A stretch of 64,000 nucleotides of DNA from Saltatorellus ferox (GTDB lineage Bacteria; Planctomycetota; UBA1135; GCA-002686595): contig CP036434.1 of the NCBI GenBank assembly GCA_007751475.1, positions 1,922,001-1,986,000 on the forward strand, written 5' to 3'. Each line of letters starts with the position of its first letter. Position 1 is the first letter of the stretch. Under the pieces are notes generated by a model, which saw only the letters and a list, made by a program, of their open reading frames with translations, had not been told where the DNA came from and ran no database searches. Positions 36,567 through 45,450 of this stretch are shown here, piece after piece. Position numbers and translations under genes: made by a program.

Positions 36567-36732
36567 GGGTTTCAGCTCAGGCGCAGGGACGCCTTTCATG
36601 GGGGCTGTGGATCGTGCAGGGGGGACCTGGCTCCGGCGGACCAAGCGGCGGGCCTCCTTTATTCTGTCACGTCGAGGCTCTCACCGCGAGGGCCGGTTCC
36701 AGCACAGCGCGTCCGAAATCCTTCCAAACCAT

Positions 36733-38034
36733 TCATTCGGGTGGGCTCGATAGCCTGTCCAGTGCGGCTGCGCTCGCTTCGACGGGGTCGGATGCGGCGA
36801 TCTGGCCAGCCATCCAAACGACTCTTCCCCGGAATTCGGGCTCCCCGTGCAGTCGGAGCAGATCGTGGGCCATCTGTGCAGGTTCTCCGTTCGTCCGTAG
36901 ACCGAAACCGTGGTGGACGATCTGTGCCGCGTGGTCGAATTGGTCGTAGTCGTGCGGCCAGACGAGCGCCGGGACGCCCGAGGCCAGCGCCGCGTAGCTG
37001 ATCCCGCTCCCTCCGTGATGAACGATGGCGGCGTACCGGGCCAGCGCCGCGTCGTAGGGAACGTAGGGGATCTCGAAGCACCTCGGTCCCGTCTGGCGGA
37101 CCCCGGCGGACTGCGCTCCGGGCCGCGCGTCGCCACGGGAGAAGTGGACGACCCAGCCGGGCAGTCGGCGACTCAGCTCCAGCGCGGCGGAGGCCGCCCG
37201 CTCCTTGGCCCAGAGCAGGTGGGTGCCGATCGTCACGAGGACGTGGGGCGTTCCCGGGTCCACGGGCGGGACGTCCCCTGGCGCTCGTCCTCGATCGATC
37301 GGGCTTCCGAGGGCGGGGCCCACGAACTCCAGCGCGGGCGGCCAGTCGCGGCGCTCGAACTCGAACTCCGGCAGCCCGAACGCGAGGATCTTTTCCTCCG
37401 AGTAGAACGCCTCCGTGCCGTCGGACCGATAGATCCGTTCCAGCCCGATCGCACGGAGTTCGCGTCGGGCGAGCCATGCGGCCGAGCGCTTGAACGTGCG
37501 CGTCGCGGCCCGCCCTGCGCCGTTGCGGATGCGCCGCCAGGGGCCCGAACCCTGATCGAGGCCGCCGAGGTAGGCGGGAACGCCCGTGCGCGTCTCGGTG
37601 GGGCACACGGAGGTCATCGACGTCCACCAGGCAGCCCCCGCAGCGCGCGCTGCGAAACCCGCCGTCGGCAGCACCCGATCGGCGATCACCACGCGAGGCG
37701 GATCCGACGACCATTCGCGTTCGAGCTCTTCGCCGAGCACGCCGAGGACGCCCAGCGTGTCCTTGAACTGCCTCAGCAGTCGCCGCGGGCTCGCGCCGAC
37801 TCGTGTCTCGGTGTTGGCGATCCCGAGGATGTGCGACTCCTTCCCTGCGAGCAGGGGCACGAACGGAAGCCCGCACTCCGCGGCCGCGCTGCACGCCGAC
37901 GGGGTGCTGAGAATGCGCTGCCCGTGGAACCCGCGTTGCCAAAGACCCTGGGCCACCGTGAGTATCGGGAAGAGATGACCGGCGAACGGTGGGCTCACCC
38001 AGTCGATGCGCAGTGAACTGCGGTCGGCGCTCAT
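36733..38034 (-). CDS. GT1 (MGT/UGT-type) glycosyltransferase
   Basis: A 433-residue glycosyltransferase of the GT-B fold. The N-terminus WVSPPFAGHLFPILTVAQGL has the catalytic His of the family (GH). The C-terminal donor-binding block HHGGSGISYAALASGVPALV and WPHDYDQFDHA is typical of UDP-sugar-dependent macrolide, sterol or carotenoid glycosyltransferases. Its start overlaps the upstream stop by 4 nt (38031-38034). It is the last gene of the KAS III operon, so it probably attaches a sugar to the lipid product. A link with the carotenoid cluster 24 kb away is possible but unsupported. Confidence 0.82.
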   Translation of the reverse strand: MSADRSSLRIDWVSPPFAGHLFPILTVAQGLWQRGFHGQRILSTPSACSAAAECGLPFVPLLAGKESHILGIANTETRVGASPRRLLRQFKDTLGVLGVLGEELEREWSSDPPRVVIADRVLPTAGFAARAAGAAWWTSMTSVCPTETRTGVPAYLGGLDQGSGPWRRIRNGAGRAATRTFKRSAAWLARRELRAIGLERIYRSDGTEAFYSEEKILAFGLPEFEFERRDWPPALEFVGPALGSPIDRGRAPGDVPPVDPGTPHVLVTIGTHLLWAKERAASAALELSRRLPGWVVHFSRGDARPGAQSAGVRQTGPRCFEIPYVPYDAALARYAAIVHHGGSGISYAALASGVPALVWPHDYDQFDHAAQIVHHGFGLRTNGEPAQMAHDLLRLHGEPEFRGRVVWMAGQIAASDPVEASAAALDRLSSPPE

Positions 38035-38663
38035 GGGACGGGGACCTCGGCTCTTTCGAGCGTGCTACGGACCCACTGAATGGCGAGCGCCCGGACCTCC
38101 GTCGACCGTGCATAGTCCATGTGACCCACCCCGTCGACGATCACGTCCGAGCTCGATCTCCTCGGTGTTCGGATACGATCCAGCGATCCTCGCACACGAA
38201 CCTGATCGAGGCGGGCGCAGCCCCAATCGACCGGTCCGAGCGAGAAGAGGTGTAGCGGCGCACTGGAGGGGTCGCGCCCTTCCAGAGAGGCGACGATCTG
38301 CGACCCGCAGCTGTTCGTCACCAGCAGGAGCCTCTCGCACGAAGCGCGCAGCGCCCGCCATGCCGCCCGCGTCGATCGCCTGGGGAGCGGCTGGGACGCG
38401 GCCGCGAATCGGCCGAGATTCACCGCGCTCGCGAGTAGCAGCGGCGTCCTGCGGAACTCGGGCTTCGTGGAGGGGTGCAAGCCGTAGGGGAAGTTCGTGC
38501 GTAGCTTCCAGTCTGCGGCGCCCGGCAGCGATTGGACGAGCGCGAGCTGGTCCGCCGAGAGCACGTTCGTCCTGGGTCGACTCACGCCCGAGAGCCAGCC
38601 GATCTTGACGGGGGTCCAGGCGAGCGCCCACTCCCGGCTCGCCCGGTCATTCGACCTGCTCAT
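38031..38663 (-). CDS. Small alpha/beta-hydrolase-like protein
   Basis: A 210-residue protein. The segment RLLLVTNSCGSQIVASLEG resembles a strand 5-nucleophile elbow-helix C unit, and the C-terminal DVIVDGVGHMDYARSTEVRA fits the strand 8-His-helix F end of an alpha/beta hydrolase. The elbow reads S-C-G-S, so Ser or Cys could be the nucleophile. The usual oxyanion HG motif is not obvious. The ATG at 38663 overlaps the GT2 stop and the stop overlaps the GT1 start. In this operon it could release or transfer an acyl chain. No close family recognised. Confidence 0.5.
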   Translation of the reverse strand: MSRSNDRASREWALAWTPVKIGWLSGVSRPRTNVLSADQLALVQSLPGAADWKLRTNFPYGLHPSTKPEFRRTPLLLASAVNLGRFAAASQPLPRRSTRAAWRALRASCERLLLVTNSCGSQIVASLEGRDPSSAPLHLFSLGPVDWGCARLDQVRVRGSLDRIRTPRRSSSDVIVDGVGHMDYARSTEVRALAIQWVRSTLERAEVPVP

Positions 38664-39874
38664 CGTGGGAGGCTCTCGAAGCCGCCGTCCTTTTGAACGC
38701 GCATACGATGGGAACGCCAGCGGATCCTCGGGACGATGAGCGCGTGCACGAAGTGAAGTGGCTGGAGAAGCTCCGACACGATCGAGGAGATGGGGAAGAT
38801 CTCGGCTCCGTCCGTGCAGCGAGCGGCTTCCGTGCCGTGCGCCTCTCGAGTCGCCTCGAGGAGGGCCGCGAGCGTCCAAAGCCTGGCCACGAGCAGCGCG
38901 GCGAAAGGGATCGTCAGACGTCGGTCGATGAACACGCCAGCCAGTGACCACCAGAGCAGGATCGGCGGCGCACCGAGCGTCCAGGCGAGCCGGAGCCTCT
39001 GGGGCGGCTCCAGCCCACGCATCAGGACGAGCGCGAAGACGAACCATCGATGCATGCGCTGGAAGTAGGCGCCGAGACCGAAGGGCCCGGTCAGGAGCAG
39101 CTGGGCCATCCCACCCTGGTGAATCGGCCTGCCGGCGCTTCGATAGAGGCGCGCCAGGGCGAGGTCGTCGCAGAGCTGATCCGCGATCGTGGCGAAGCCT
39201 CCGACCTCGCGCAGGTCCGCTGCGCGGGTCACGTAGAACATGCCGTTGAGGGTGACCGGCGGGCCTGCGTGGGCCGGTGGCAGGTACGTCAGCGCGCTGC
39301 TCGAGTTCACGAAGGCCACCATCAGATTGGCCGCGGAATTGCCGGGAACGGCGCGGTACGTCGGCAGACCCGTGTAGAGGCCGCCGGCGCCCTGATGCGA
39401 ACCGAGTATCTGGAGAGCGCGATCGAGATGCCGCCTTCCCACGGTCGTGTCGTCGTCGAGGACGGCGATGAACTCGGTGGTCACGCCCTCGAGCGCCCGC
39501 GAGAGCTTGTCCACCTTCGGATTCACGCCGGGCGGGGCAGCGGGCACCTCTTGAATCGTGATGCCGGGTCGGTCGAGATCGTCCGCGATCCTCCGGGCTT
39601 CGCTGTCGCCCTGATCCAGGAGCCACACGAACTGCGTTCCGGGCTGCGCGAGCTCGGCGCTCGCGCGCAGGCAGGTCTCTAGCGTCGGATCGCCCGAGAC
39701 GATCGGCTGAAGTACGGTCAGTTCGTCCCTGGATTTCTCACCGCCGAGCCCCTCACGCTCCTCTCGCAAGTAGGCGAAGGCTGCGCGCGCCTTCCACGAC
39801 AGAAGCCCCAGGTAGGCGGCCATGGCGCCCGCGCTGGTCCATTCGATAGGAGTGAAAGTGGGCCAGTTCATCAT
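38660..39874 (-). CDS. GT2 glycosyltransferase, ceramide glucosyltransferase/HpnI-like
   Basis: A 404-residue membrane glycosyltransferase. An N-terminal membrane helix precedes the GT-A domain: LTVLQPIVSGDPTLE (start of domain), NPKVDKLSRALEGVTTEF and the metal-binding FIAVLDDDTTV. A further acidic motif LCDDLALARLY and the (R/Q)xxRW acceptor motif (RMHRW) follow. At least two C-terminal membrane segments lie around residues 290-340. The arrangement matches ceramide glucosyltransferase (GT21) and the hopanoid enzyme HpnI, which glycosylate lipid acceptors. Coupled by ATGA overlaps on both sides. The acceptor is probably the product of the KAS III pathway. Confidence 0.8.
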   Translation of the reverse strand: MMNWPTFTPIEWTSAGAMAAYLGLLSWKARAAFAYLREEREGLGGEKSRDELTVLQPIVSGDPTLETCLRASAELAQPGTQFVWLLDQGDSEARRIADDLDRPGITIQEVPAAPPGVNPKVDKLSRALEGVTTEFIAVLDDDTTVGRRHLDRALQILGSHQGAGGLYTGLPTYRAVPGNSAANLMVAFVNSSSALTYLPPAHAGPPVTLNGMFYVTRAADLREVGGFATIADQLCDDLALARLYRSAGRPIHQGGMAQLLLTGPFGLGAYFQRMHRWFVFALVLMRGLEPPQRLRLAWTLGAPPILLWWSLAGVFIDRRLTIPFAALLVARLWTLAALLEATREAHGTEAARCTDGAEIFPISSIVSELLQPLHFVHALIVPRIRWRSHRMRVQKDGGFESLPR

Positions 39875-40848
39875 CCGGAGGCGAAGGTCTCGAGTGCGCG
39901 GTCCAGGCCTTCCCGAAGAGTTCGCGAGGGAGGGCCAAGGTAGCGGAGCGTCCGCGTACGGTCCAGCGTGCGAGTGCGGGTGAGCACCTCGACGCCGAAC
40001 GCCGTGAGCGGAGGCGCGATCGCCGGTGCGAGCCAGCGCATGGGCGTCTCCACGGCGAGCGCGAGCGCTCGGGCGGATCGGCTCGAGACTCGCTTCTCGG
40101 CGACGCGGATCGACAGCGCTTCGAAGACCTGTCGAAAGAGCGTCTCGATCGGTACGACCTCACCGTCGCTCAGGTGAAACACTCCCGTCGCTTCCGGGAG
40201 TCCGGCGGCGCGCACGGAGTACTCGACGAGGTTCCCGACGGAGAGCAGGTCGGTGGAGGCCGCATCGCGACGACCGATCCAGCGCCAGCGCCCGCTGCGC
40301 GCCGCGGCGAGAACGGGCGGCAGCAAGGTTCGATCACCCGGCCCGATCACGGCCTGCGGTCGGAGGATGGCCCATGAGCCGGGGTACTCGGCGACCAGGC
40401 CTTCGCAGCGCTTCTTGGACTCCGCGTAGCCGTTCATGCAGCGCGCGGGCAGGGCCGCGTCCTCGCGCAGTCCCGGTTGATCGAAGGGCTCGAAGAGAAC
40501 GCACGCGCTGGAGAGGAAGACGACGCGCGGCGCACCAGCGCGAGCCGCCGCCCCGAGGACGCTCCGCGTCGATGCCACATTGTCGGCGATCACCGGCGCC
40601 GCGCGCCCGAAGAGCTGGACGCGAGCCGCGGCGTGAACCACGGCTTCGGCTCCTCCCATGGCGCGGACGAGGCGATCCTCGGCGTCTGGCGCGAGGAGGT
40701 TGAGTTCGATCCGCTCGTCGACCTCTGCCAGCGGCGTCGCGGCACGGCTGACGCCGATCGTGGTCCAGCCCTGCGCGCGGGCCTCTCGCGCGACGTGCTG
40801 GCCAATGAAGCCGTCGCAGCCGGTGATGAGGAGGCGCCTGCCGTTCAT
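39871..40848 (-). CDS. NAD-dependent epimerase/dehydratase (3-beta-HSD-like), second copy
   Basis: A 325-residue extended SDR protein. Rossmann motif TGCDGFIGQHVA near residue 9, VVHAAARVQLFG in the middle, and the catalytic YAESKK (Tyr-x-x-x-Lys) with Ser in VFLSSACV. The profile is of the 3-beta-hydroxysteroid dehydrogenase/OleD-like branch rather than nucleotide-sugar epimerases: RPQAVIGPGDRTLLPPVLAA is typical. It may reduce a beta-keto-acyl intermediate. Start and stop both overlap neighbours (40845-40848, 39871-39874). Confidence 0.82.
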   Translation of the reverse strand: MNGRRLLITGCDGFIGQHVAREARAQGWTTIGVSRAATPLAEVDERIELNLLAPDAEDRLVRAMGGAEAVVHAAARVQLFGRAAPVIADNVASTRSVLGAAARAGAPRVVFLSSACVLFEPFDQPGLREDAALPARCMNGYAESKKRCEGLVAEYPGSWAILRPQAVIGPGDRTLLPPVLAAARSGRWRWIGRRDAASTDLLSVGNLVEYSVRAAGLPEATGVFHLSDGEVVPIETLFRQVFEALSIRVAEKRVSSRSARALALAVETPMRWLAPAIAPPLTAFGVEVLTRTRTLDRTRTLRYLGPPSRTLREGLDRALETFASG

Positions 40849-41711
40849 GGCGTTTCCGTTGCCAGCACGAGCCGTCCGTGGGCCTCGCTGCAGTGGGACG
40901 GGATGATCTCGACCTCGGGGTGCAGCTTGTGGAACGCGCCGATCAGCCCGAGCGAGTAGCGGTACGCGTCCATGTCATCGAAGAGCAGCCGCGTGATCCG
41001 GCTCGGCATGATGTGCTCCTCGAAGCTGCGCGTCGTCCAGCAGGCGTCGGCCACGAGAAACGCGTCGGGCAGTTCGCGCCGCCGGACGAAGAGCCCGAGC
41101 TGGCCCGCCGCGTGACCGGGGAGCGCGACCGCGATGAGCGAACCATCGCCGAGCAGGTCGACGCCGCGCTGGAAGGGCCCGAGGTCCGATCCGAGCGGCG
41201 CCCACTCGGTGCCCTCGATGGCGCGGGCGCGCGCCTCGAAGTCCGTTGGAATCAGCGAGGGGAGGAAACCCTTGAGGAGCGCGCGCGCTCCGCGCAGTCG
41301 CGCAACGCTCTCCCACGCGGACTTGAGGAAGAGGATCTCGGCCTTCGGGAAATCGACGAGGCCCGCGACGTGGTCGGCGTGGAAGTGGCTGGCGATGACG
41401 AGCGAAACGTCGTTCGGATCGATGCCGAGGGCGCGGCAGCGCGCGGCGGCGAACTGGTCGCTGGAGGTCGTGACCGGAGTGACGCGGTCGTAGATCCGGC
41501 CCGTCCAGGTCGAGCGCACGGCGTCGAGGTAGGGCTGCGCGTAGCCGGTGTCGAAAAGAATGGGCCCGCGTTCGGGGTGCTCGATCACCGCGAACATCGC
41601 GGGGAAGCGCATGGGGCGGAGGACGCGGTTGCGCAGCACCACGTGCTCGGGGTGCACGCAGTAGCCGGTGTCCAGCATCGTGAGCTTGCACTGGTTCATG
41701 GGCTGGCTCAC
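40845..41711 (-). CDS. MBL-fold metallo-hydrolase
   Basis: A 288-residue metallo-beta-lactamase-fold protein. The zinc motif is SHFHADHVAGLVDFP, with later ligands in LPGHAAGQLGLF and VADACW and a final His in IPSHC. I chose the GTG at 41711 because it overlaps the previous stop (GTGA), in line with the rest of the operon; the ATG at 41699 is 4 codons shorter. The N-terminus LTMLDTGYCVHPEH resembles MBL proteins found next to KAS III genes in many proteobacterial clusters. Likely to hydrolyse a thioester or lactone intermediate. Confidence 0.85.
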   Translation of the reverse strand: MSQPMNQCKLTMLDTGYCVHPEHVVLRNRVLRPMRFPAMFAVIEHPERGPILFDTGYAQPYLDAVRSTWTGRIYDRVTPVTTSSDQFAAARCRALGIDPNDVSLVIASHFHADHVAGLVDFPKAEILFLKSAWESVARLRGARALLKGFLPSLIPTDFEARARAIEGTEWAPLGSDLGPFQRGVDLLGDGSLIAVALPGHAAGQLGLFVRRRELPDAFLVADACWTTRSFEEHIMPSRITRLLFDDMDAYRYSLGLIGAFHKLHPEVEIIPSHCSEAHGRLVLATETP

Positions 41712-42733
41712 GGGGCAGCTGGCTGGCGTTCGAGGCTGGCGAGGAAGCGCGCGACGCCTTCCTCGACCGAGACGCGGGGCTCGTACCCGAGGTCCCGCCG
41801 CGCGGCGGAGATGTCGAGCGTCGCGTCGAGGCTGAGGGAATCGACCGAATGGCGCGTCAGGCGCGGCTCCCCGGGCCGCCGCAACAGACGATGGGAGGAC
41901 TCCAGAACGGCGGCCGCCACGTGGGCCGTTCGCCGGGAGATTCTGCGAGTGGGCCGCTCGAGCCCGAGGCGGTCGGCCAGCGTTCCGATGAGGTCCCAGA
42001 GGCGCACCGCCTCGCCGCTCGTGATGTTGTAGGCCTGACCGAGGCAGCGCTCGTCCGCGCGGAGAGCGAGCCGCACGCTCGCGACAGCGTCGTCGACGTA
42101 CGTCAGATCGATCCTGTTCGCGCCGTCGCCGATGATCGGAAGCTTGCCGTCCTTCAGCGCCATCAGCAGCCTCGGGAAGAGCGCGTTGTCGCCGGGTCCG
42201 TAGATCGCGCGCGGCCGAAGAATCACGCATGAAACCCCCGCGCGATGGGCTTCCAGGACGAGCTGCTCCGCCGCGCGCTTCGTCTCCGCGTAGGCGTTGA
42301 TCGCGCGCTTCGGAAGCGGCGTGTCCTCGCTCACCTCTTGGAGCGGTCGGCCGGCGCAGTAGATGCTCGGGCTGGAGACATGGACGAATCGCACCACGCC
42401 CGACGCGCGGCTCGCCCCGAGGAGGTGTCGCGTCCCATCGACGTTCGCGCGCACGAAGTCGACGGCGCGGCCGAAGGGCGCCGATTTGGCCGCGCAATGA
42501 ACGACGTGGTCGGGTCGAAACGCGTCGAAGCACGCAAACACGGCGGCTCGGTCCTCGAGCGCCATCCGCTGCATCGTGAGGCCGGCCTCTTCCATGGCAG
42601 CCGTAGCTTCCGGGTTCCGACCCTGGCCGAGGACCGCGGCGCCCTGCGCCCGGAGGCTCCGCGCGACCGCTCCGCCCAGGAAGCCCGTGGCGCCGGTGAC
42701 GAGGATGCGGGTGCCGTGGAGTCCTGATGACAT
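41708..42733 (-). CDS. NAD-dependent epimerase/dehydratase (3-beta-HSD-like), first copy
   Basis: A 341-residue extended SDR. Motifs: VTGATGFLGGAVARSL, DHVVHCAAKSAPFG, VHVSSPSIYC, catalytic NAYAETKRAAE, and IYGPGDNALFPRLL. It shares architecture with the second copy two genes downstream but the two differ in sequence, so they probably catalyse successive steps. Starts at an ATG at 42733, one base beyond the KAS III stop codon. A likely role is reduction of the beta-keto group formed by KAS III. Confidence 0.84.
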   Translation of the reverse strand: MSSGLHGTRILVTGATGFLGGAVARSLRAQGAAVLGQGRNPEATAAMEEAGLTMQRMALEDRAAVFACFDAFRPDHVVHCAAKSAPFGRAVDFVRANVDGTRHLLGASRASGVVRFVHVSSPSIYCAGRPLQEVSEDTPLPKRAINAYAETKRAAEQLVLEAHRAGVSCVILRPRAIYGPGDNALFPRLLMALKDGKLPIIGDGANRIDLTYVDDAVASVRLALRADERCLGQAYNITSGEAVRLWDLIGTLADRLGLERPTRRISRRTAHVAAAVLESSHRLLRRPGEPRLTRHSVDSLSLDATLDISAARRDLGYEPRVSVEEGVARFLASLERQPAAP

Positions 42734-42734
42734 G

Positions 42735-43769
42735 TCAGTAGGTCAGGAGAGCGCCGGCCATCGAAAGGCCGGCGCCCGTCCCGAAGAGGAGCGCTCGCTG
42801 GCCGCGCTGTAGACGACCGGTCTGGATCGCCTCATAGAGCGTGCAGGGGATCGACGCGGCGACGCAGTTGCCGAGTCGATCCAGGGTGACCACCGTCCGT
42901 TCGCGTAGGACGCCGAAGCGCTCCATGCCTTCGAGTCCGGCCTTGCTGGGCTGATGGGTGATCGCGACGTCGATTCGCTCGGACGGGCCGCTGCCGTCCA
43001 TGCCTCCGGTCCGAAGAGAGGGGTGCAGCTCGGCGAAGAAGCGGCCTGCCCGGCGCAGGCACATCTGGAGGACGGCGGGGCCGTTCATCTGGAAGTGCAG
43101 GTCCTCGGGAACCGCGCCGGGGCGCGATGGATGGAGTTTGGTGCCCCCGCCGCGTATGGACGTGAGGTCGGCGCCCTCGCTCCACGTGCGGAAGAGAACG
43201 CGCTCCAGAGCACTTCCCTGCTCGGGGTTGGTGCGCTCCAGCACGACGGCCGCCGCAGCGTCGCCCCAAAGCGATTCGGACTTCGGATCGACGCCGCTGA
43301 CGCCCGTCGACCCGATCTCCGTGCTGACGATCGCGATCCGCCGGTGCGTGCCGACGGTCAGCATCGAGGCCGCGACGTCGAGGGCCGCGAGGAAGCTCAG
43401 GCAGGTCGCGTGAACCGTGAAGCAGGGGATGCCCGAACGATGGAGGCCGAGGGCGCGCTGGATCAGGGGGCCGCCGTCGGGGATGGCCTGTTCGGGTGTG
43501 CCCGAAGCGTTGAGGATGAGGTCCAGCTCCAGGGGGCCGTCGCCGAGCGCCTCGGCGAGGGCGGCGGCACCCATGATGCTGGCCGTCTCGCCCCCCGCCA
43601 CGTCGGCGCGCCGTCGCTCGATGACGCCCGTTTTCTCCTCGATCCACCCGGTCGGCACGCCGAAGCGCTCCTCCAGTTCACCGTTCGTGACGACGGTCTC
43701 CGGGAGGTACCGGCCGATGCCAGCGATCCGCACCGGGCGGATGGGGGAGTTCACGATGCGTTCTTCCAT
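42735..43769 (-). CDS. 3-oxoacyl-ACP synthase III-like condensing enzyme
   Basis: A 344-residue thiolase-fold KAS III. The catalytic triad is Cys123 (VHATCLSF), His272 (THQPSKAG) and Asn301 (GNCVAASIP). Other conserved blocks: YLPETVVTNGELEERFGVPT, LILNASGTPEQAIPDGGPLI and LLFGTGAGLSMAG. It is not the housekeeping FabH type; it resembles the KAS III proteins that cluster with MBL, epimerase and CoF-synthetase-like genes in other bacteria. The frame is open upstream to 44627 over mgtE, but the ATG at 43769 begins the homology. First gene of the operon, so it probably commits acyl chains to the pathway. Confidence 0.87.
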   Translation of the reverse strand: MEERIVNSPIRPVRIAGIGRYLPETVVTNGELEERFGVPTGWIEEKTGVIERRRADVAGGETASIMGAAALAEALGDGPLELDLILNASGTPEQAIPDGGPLIQRALGLHRSGIPCFTVHATCLSFLAALDVAASMLTVGTHRRIAIVSTEIGSTGVSGVDPKSESLWGDAAAAVVLERTNPEQGSALERVLFRTWSEGADLTSIRGGGTKLHPSRPGAVPEDLHFQMNGPAVLQMCLRRAGRFFAELHPSLRTGGMDGSGPSERIDVAITHQPSKAGLEGMERFGVLRERTVVTLDRLGNCVAASIPCTLYEAIQTGRLQRGQRALLFGTGAGLSMAGALLTY

Positions 43770-43852
43770 GGGTGCGTCGGGGGAATCGCCCCGTGGAAGA
43801 GAGTAATCTGGCCCGGGGCCCGATGCCCCTGCGTTCCGGCTGATCGAATCGA

Positions 43853-45205
43853 TCAGACGAGCTTGTCGATCACGGCTCCCGCGAACGTGAGCACGAGGAA
43901 GAAACCGCACATGTCCGTGACGGTCGTCAGCAGCGGCCCGGACGCCAGCGCGGGGTCCACGCCGAAGCGCTTGAGACCCAGCGGCACGCAGCCGCCGATG
44001 ATGACAGCGAGCATCGTGTTCAGCATGAGCGCAACGCCGATCACCACGCCGAGCCAGGGGGTCCCGGAGTAGGCCCAAGCCGCGCAGCCCACGAGGATGC
44101 CGAGGCAGAGCCCGTTGATGGCGCCGACAGAGATCTCCTTGAGCGCAGTACGCAGGATCTCGTTGGGCCTGACGACGCCGAGGGAAAGCTCGCGCATCGT
44201 GACCGCGACGGCCTGGTTGCCGGAGCAGCCGCTCATGTCCGAGAGAATCGGGAGGAAGACGGCGAGCGCGATGACCTGGCTCAGGGTCTCCTCGTTGGCC
44301 GCGATGACGCTGGCCGCGATCACGTTGAGCACGACGTTGACGCTCAGCCAGGAGAGGCGGCGGCGCGCACGCAGCATGAGGGGCATCGTCCGGAGTTCCT
44401 CGCCGCCGACGATACCCTGGGTCAGGCGGTAGTCGCGGTCGCTGCGCTCGGCCATGCGCTCCTCGACGGCGCTGCGCCGGAGCACGCCGAGCAGATGACG
44501 ATGCTCGTCCACCACGGGAACGGCGTTGAAGGAGATCGTGTCGAAGAGCGCGTGGAGCTCCTCGACGGTCGACTTGTCGGTGGCGTAGCGCGGCTCGGGG
44601 AGCATGATCTCCGAGATCGGCTTCCATGGCGGGGTCAAGAGCAGCGAGCGAAGGTAGAGCACGCCCTCGAGTCGCCCGGCGCTGTCGGTCACGTAGACGT
44701 ACTGGACGTCGAAGTCCTCGTAACGATCGGCGTTGCCCTGGAGGTCGGCCACCACGTCGCCGACCGCGGTGGTGCTGTCGTACGACAGCTTCTCGGAGAC
44801 CATGAGGCCGCCGCCCTCGTCGTCCTCGTAGCGACTCAGCGCGCGGATGTCGATGGCGTCCGCCGGCGACATCTCGCTGAAGATGGCCTCGGCCGCCTCG
44901 TCGGACAGCTCGCCCACGACGTCCGCCGCGTGGTGGCTCGGCATCTCCTCGACGATCCGCGCGGCCAGCTCGGCCGACATGTTCTCGAAGGCGTCCGTGA
45001 CCTGGGACTCGGGGAGTCCCTCCAGGATCTCGGCGGCATCTTCGGGATCGACCGTCTCCAGGAGCCGCTCGCGAGTGGCGTCCGAAAGTCGACTGACGGC
45101 GAGGGTACGAGCGTCCGGCGTGAGGTCGTCCAGGAATTGCTCCAGGACGTCTCGCTCCGCCGACTCGATCACGTCGGACAGTTCGCGCCAGGTTTCCTCG
45201 GCCAT
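43853..45205 (-). CDS. mgtE: Magnesium transporter MgtE
   Basis: A 450-residue protein. The N-terminal superhelical domain has the MgtE repeats (DPEDAAEILEGLPESQVTDA, HHAADVVGELSDEAAEAIFS). Two CBS domains lie at about residues 135-250, and five membrane helices at the C-terminus include NVVLNVIAASVIAANEE and the signature LSDMSGCSGNQAVAVTMREL (family P-x-x-x-x-x-x-G-N-x-G). It imports Mg2+ and is gated by Mg2+ binding to the cytoplasmic domains. It is 83 bp from the KAS III start on the same strand and probably separate. Confidence 0.93.
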   Translation of the reverse strand: MAEETWRELSDVIESAERDVLEQFLDDLTPDARTLAVSRLSDATRERLLETVDPEDAAEILEGLPESQVTDAFENMSAELAARIVEEMPSHHAADVVGELSDEAAEAIFSEMSPADAIDIRALSRYEDDEGGGLMVSEKLSYDSTTAVGDVVADLQGNADRYEDFDVQYVYVTDSAGRLEGVLYLRSLLLTPPWKPISEIMLPEPRYATDKSTVEELHALFDTISFNAVPVVDEHRHLLGVLRRSAVEERMAERSDRDYRLTQGIVGGEELRTMPLMLRARRRLSWLSVNVVLNVIAASVIAANEETLSQVIALAVFLPILSDMSGCSGNQAVAVTMRELSLGVVRPNEILRTALKEISVGAINGLCLGILVGCAAWAYSGTPWLGVVIGVALMLNTMLAVIIGGCVPLGLKRFGVDPALASGPLLTTVTDMCGFFLVLTFAGAVIDKLV

Positions 45206-45369
45206 AGGCGCAGCACTCTAGCGGAGTCGCTGGGGGTCACTCTGGATAATCGTCCGAACCCGTCCGGTCGGGATCAGCCGCGCGGCGAGATCTCGCAGCC
45301 AGCGGCTTTTGCGGAGGCCTTGTCGTCAAGGCAGGCAGGGGCCGGGGGATTTTTTGGGGGGCAGTGTGC

Positions 45370-45438
45370 CGGGTGGCTGGGGTGCCGTGGTGCCGTGGTG
45401 CCGGGGTGCTGGGGTGCTGGGGTGCCGGGGTGCTGGGC
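45370..45438. repeat. G-rich tandem repeat (GGGGTGCY units)
   Basis: Around nine near-tandem copies of 7-8 bp units of the type GGTGCCGT, GGGGTGCT and GGGGTGCC. G-runs on the plus strand could form a quadruplex. It sits beside the inverted repeat of the transposase remnant, in non-coding sequence downstream of nothing in particular (upstream of mgtE). Confidence 0.7.
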
Positions 45439-45450
45439 TGAGACCAATAC

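Noticed and set aside
32552..43769. Olefin (OleABCD) pathway made from the KAS III, reductases, hydrolase and fadD-like gene
   Set aside because: The KAS III resembles a different cluster type, the hydrolase is not OleB-like, and the ligase is on the other strand 11 kb away and looks like an ordinary FadD.
45370..45438. Possible CRISPR-like array
   Set aside because: Units are 7-8 bp and contiguous, without spacers; it is a simple tandem repeat.
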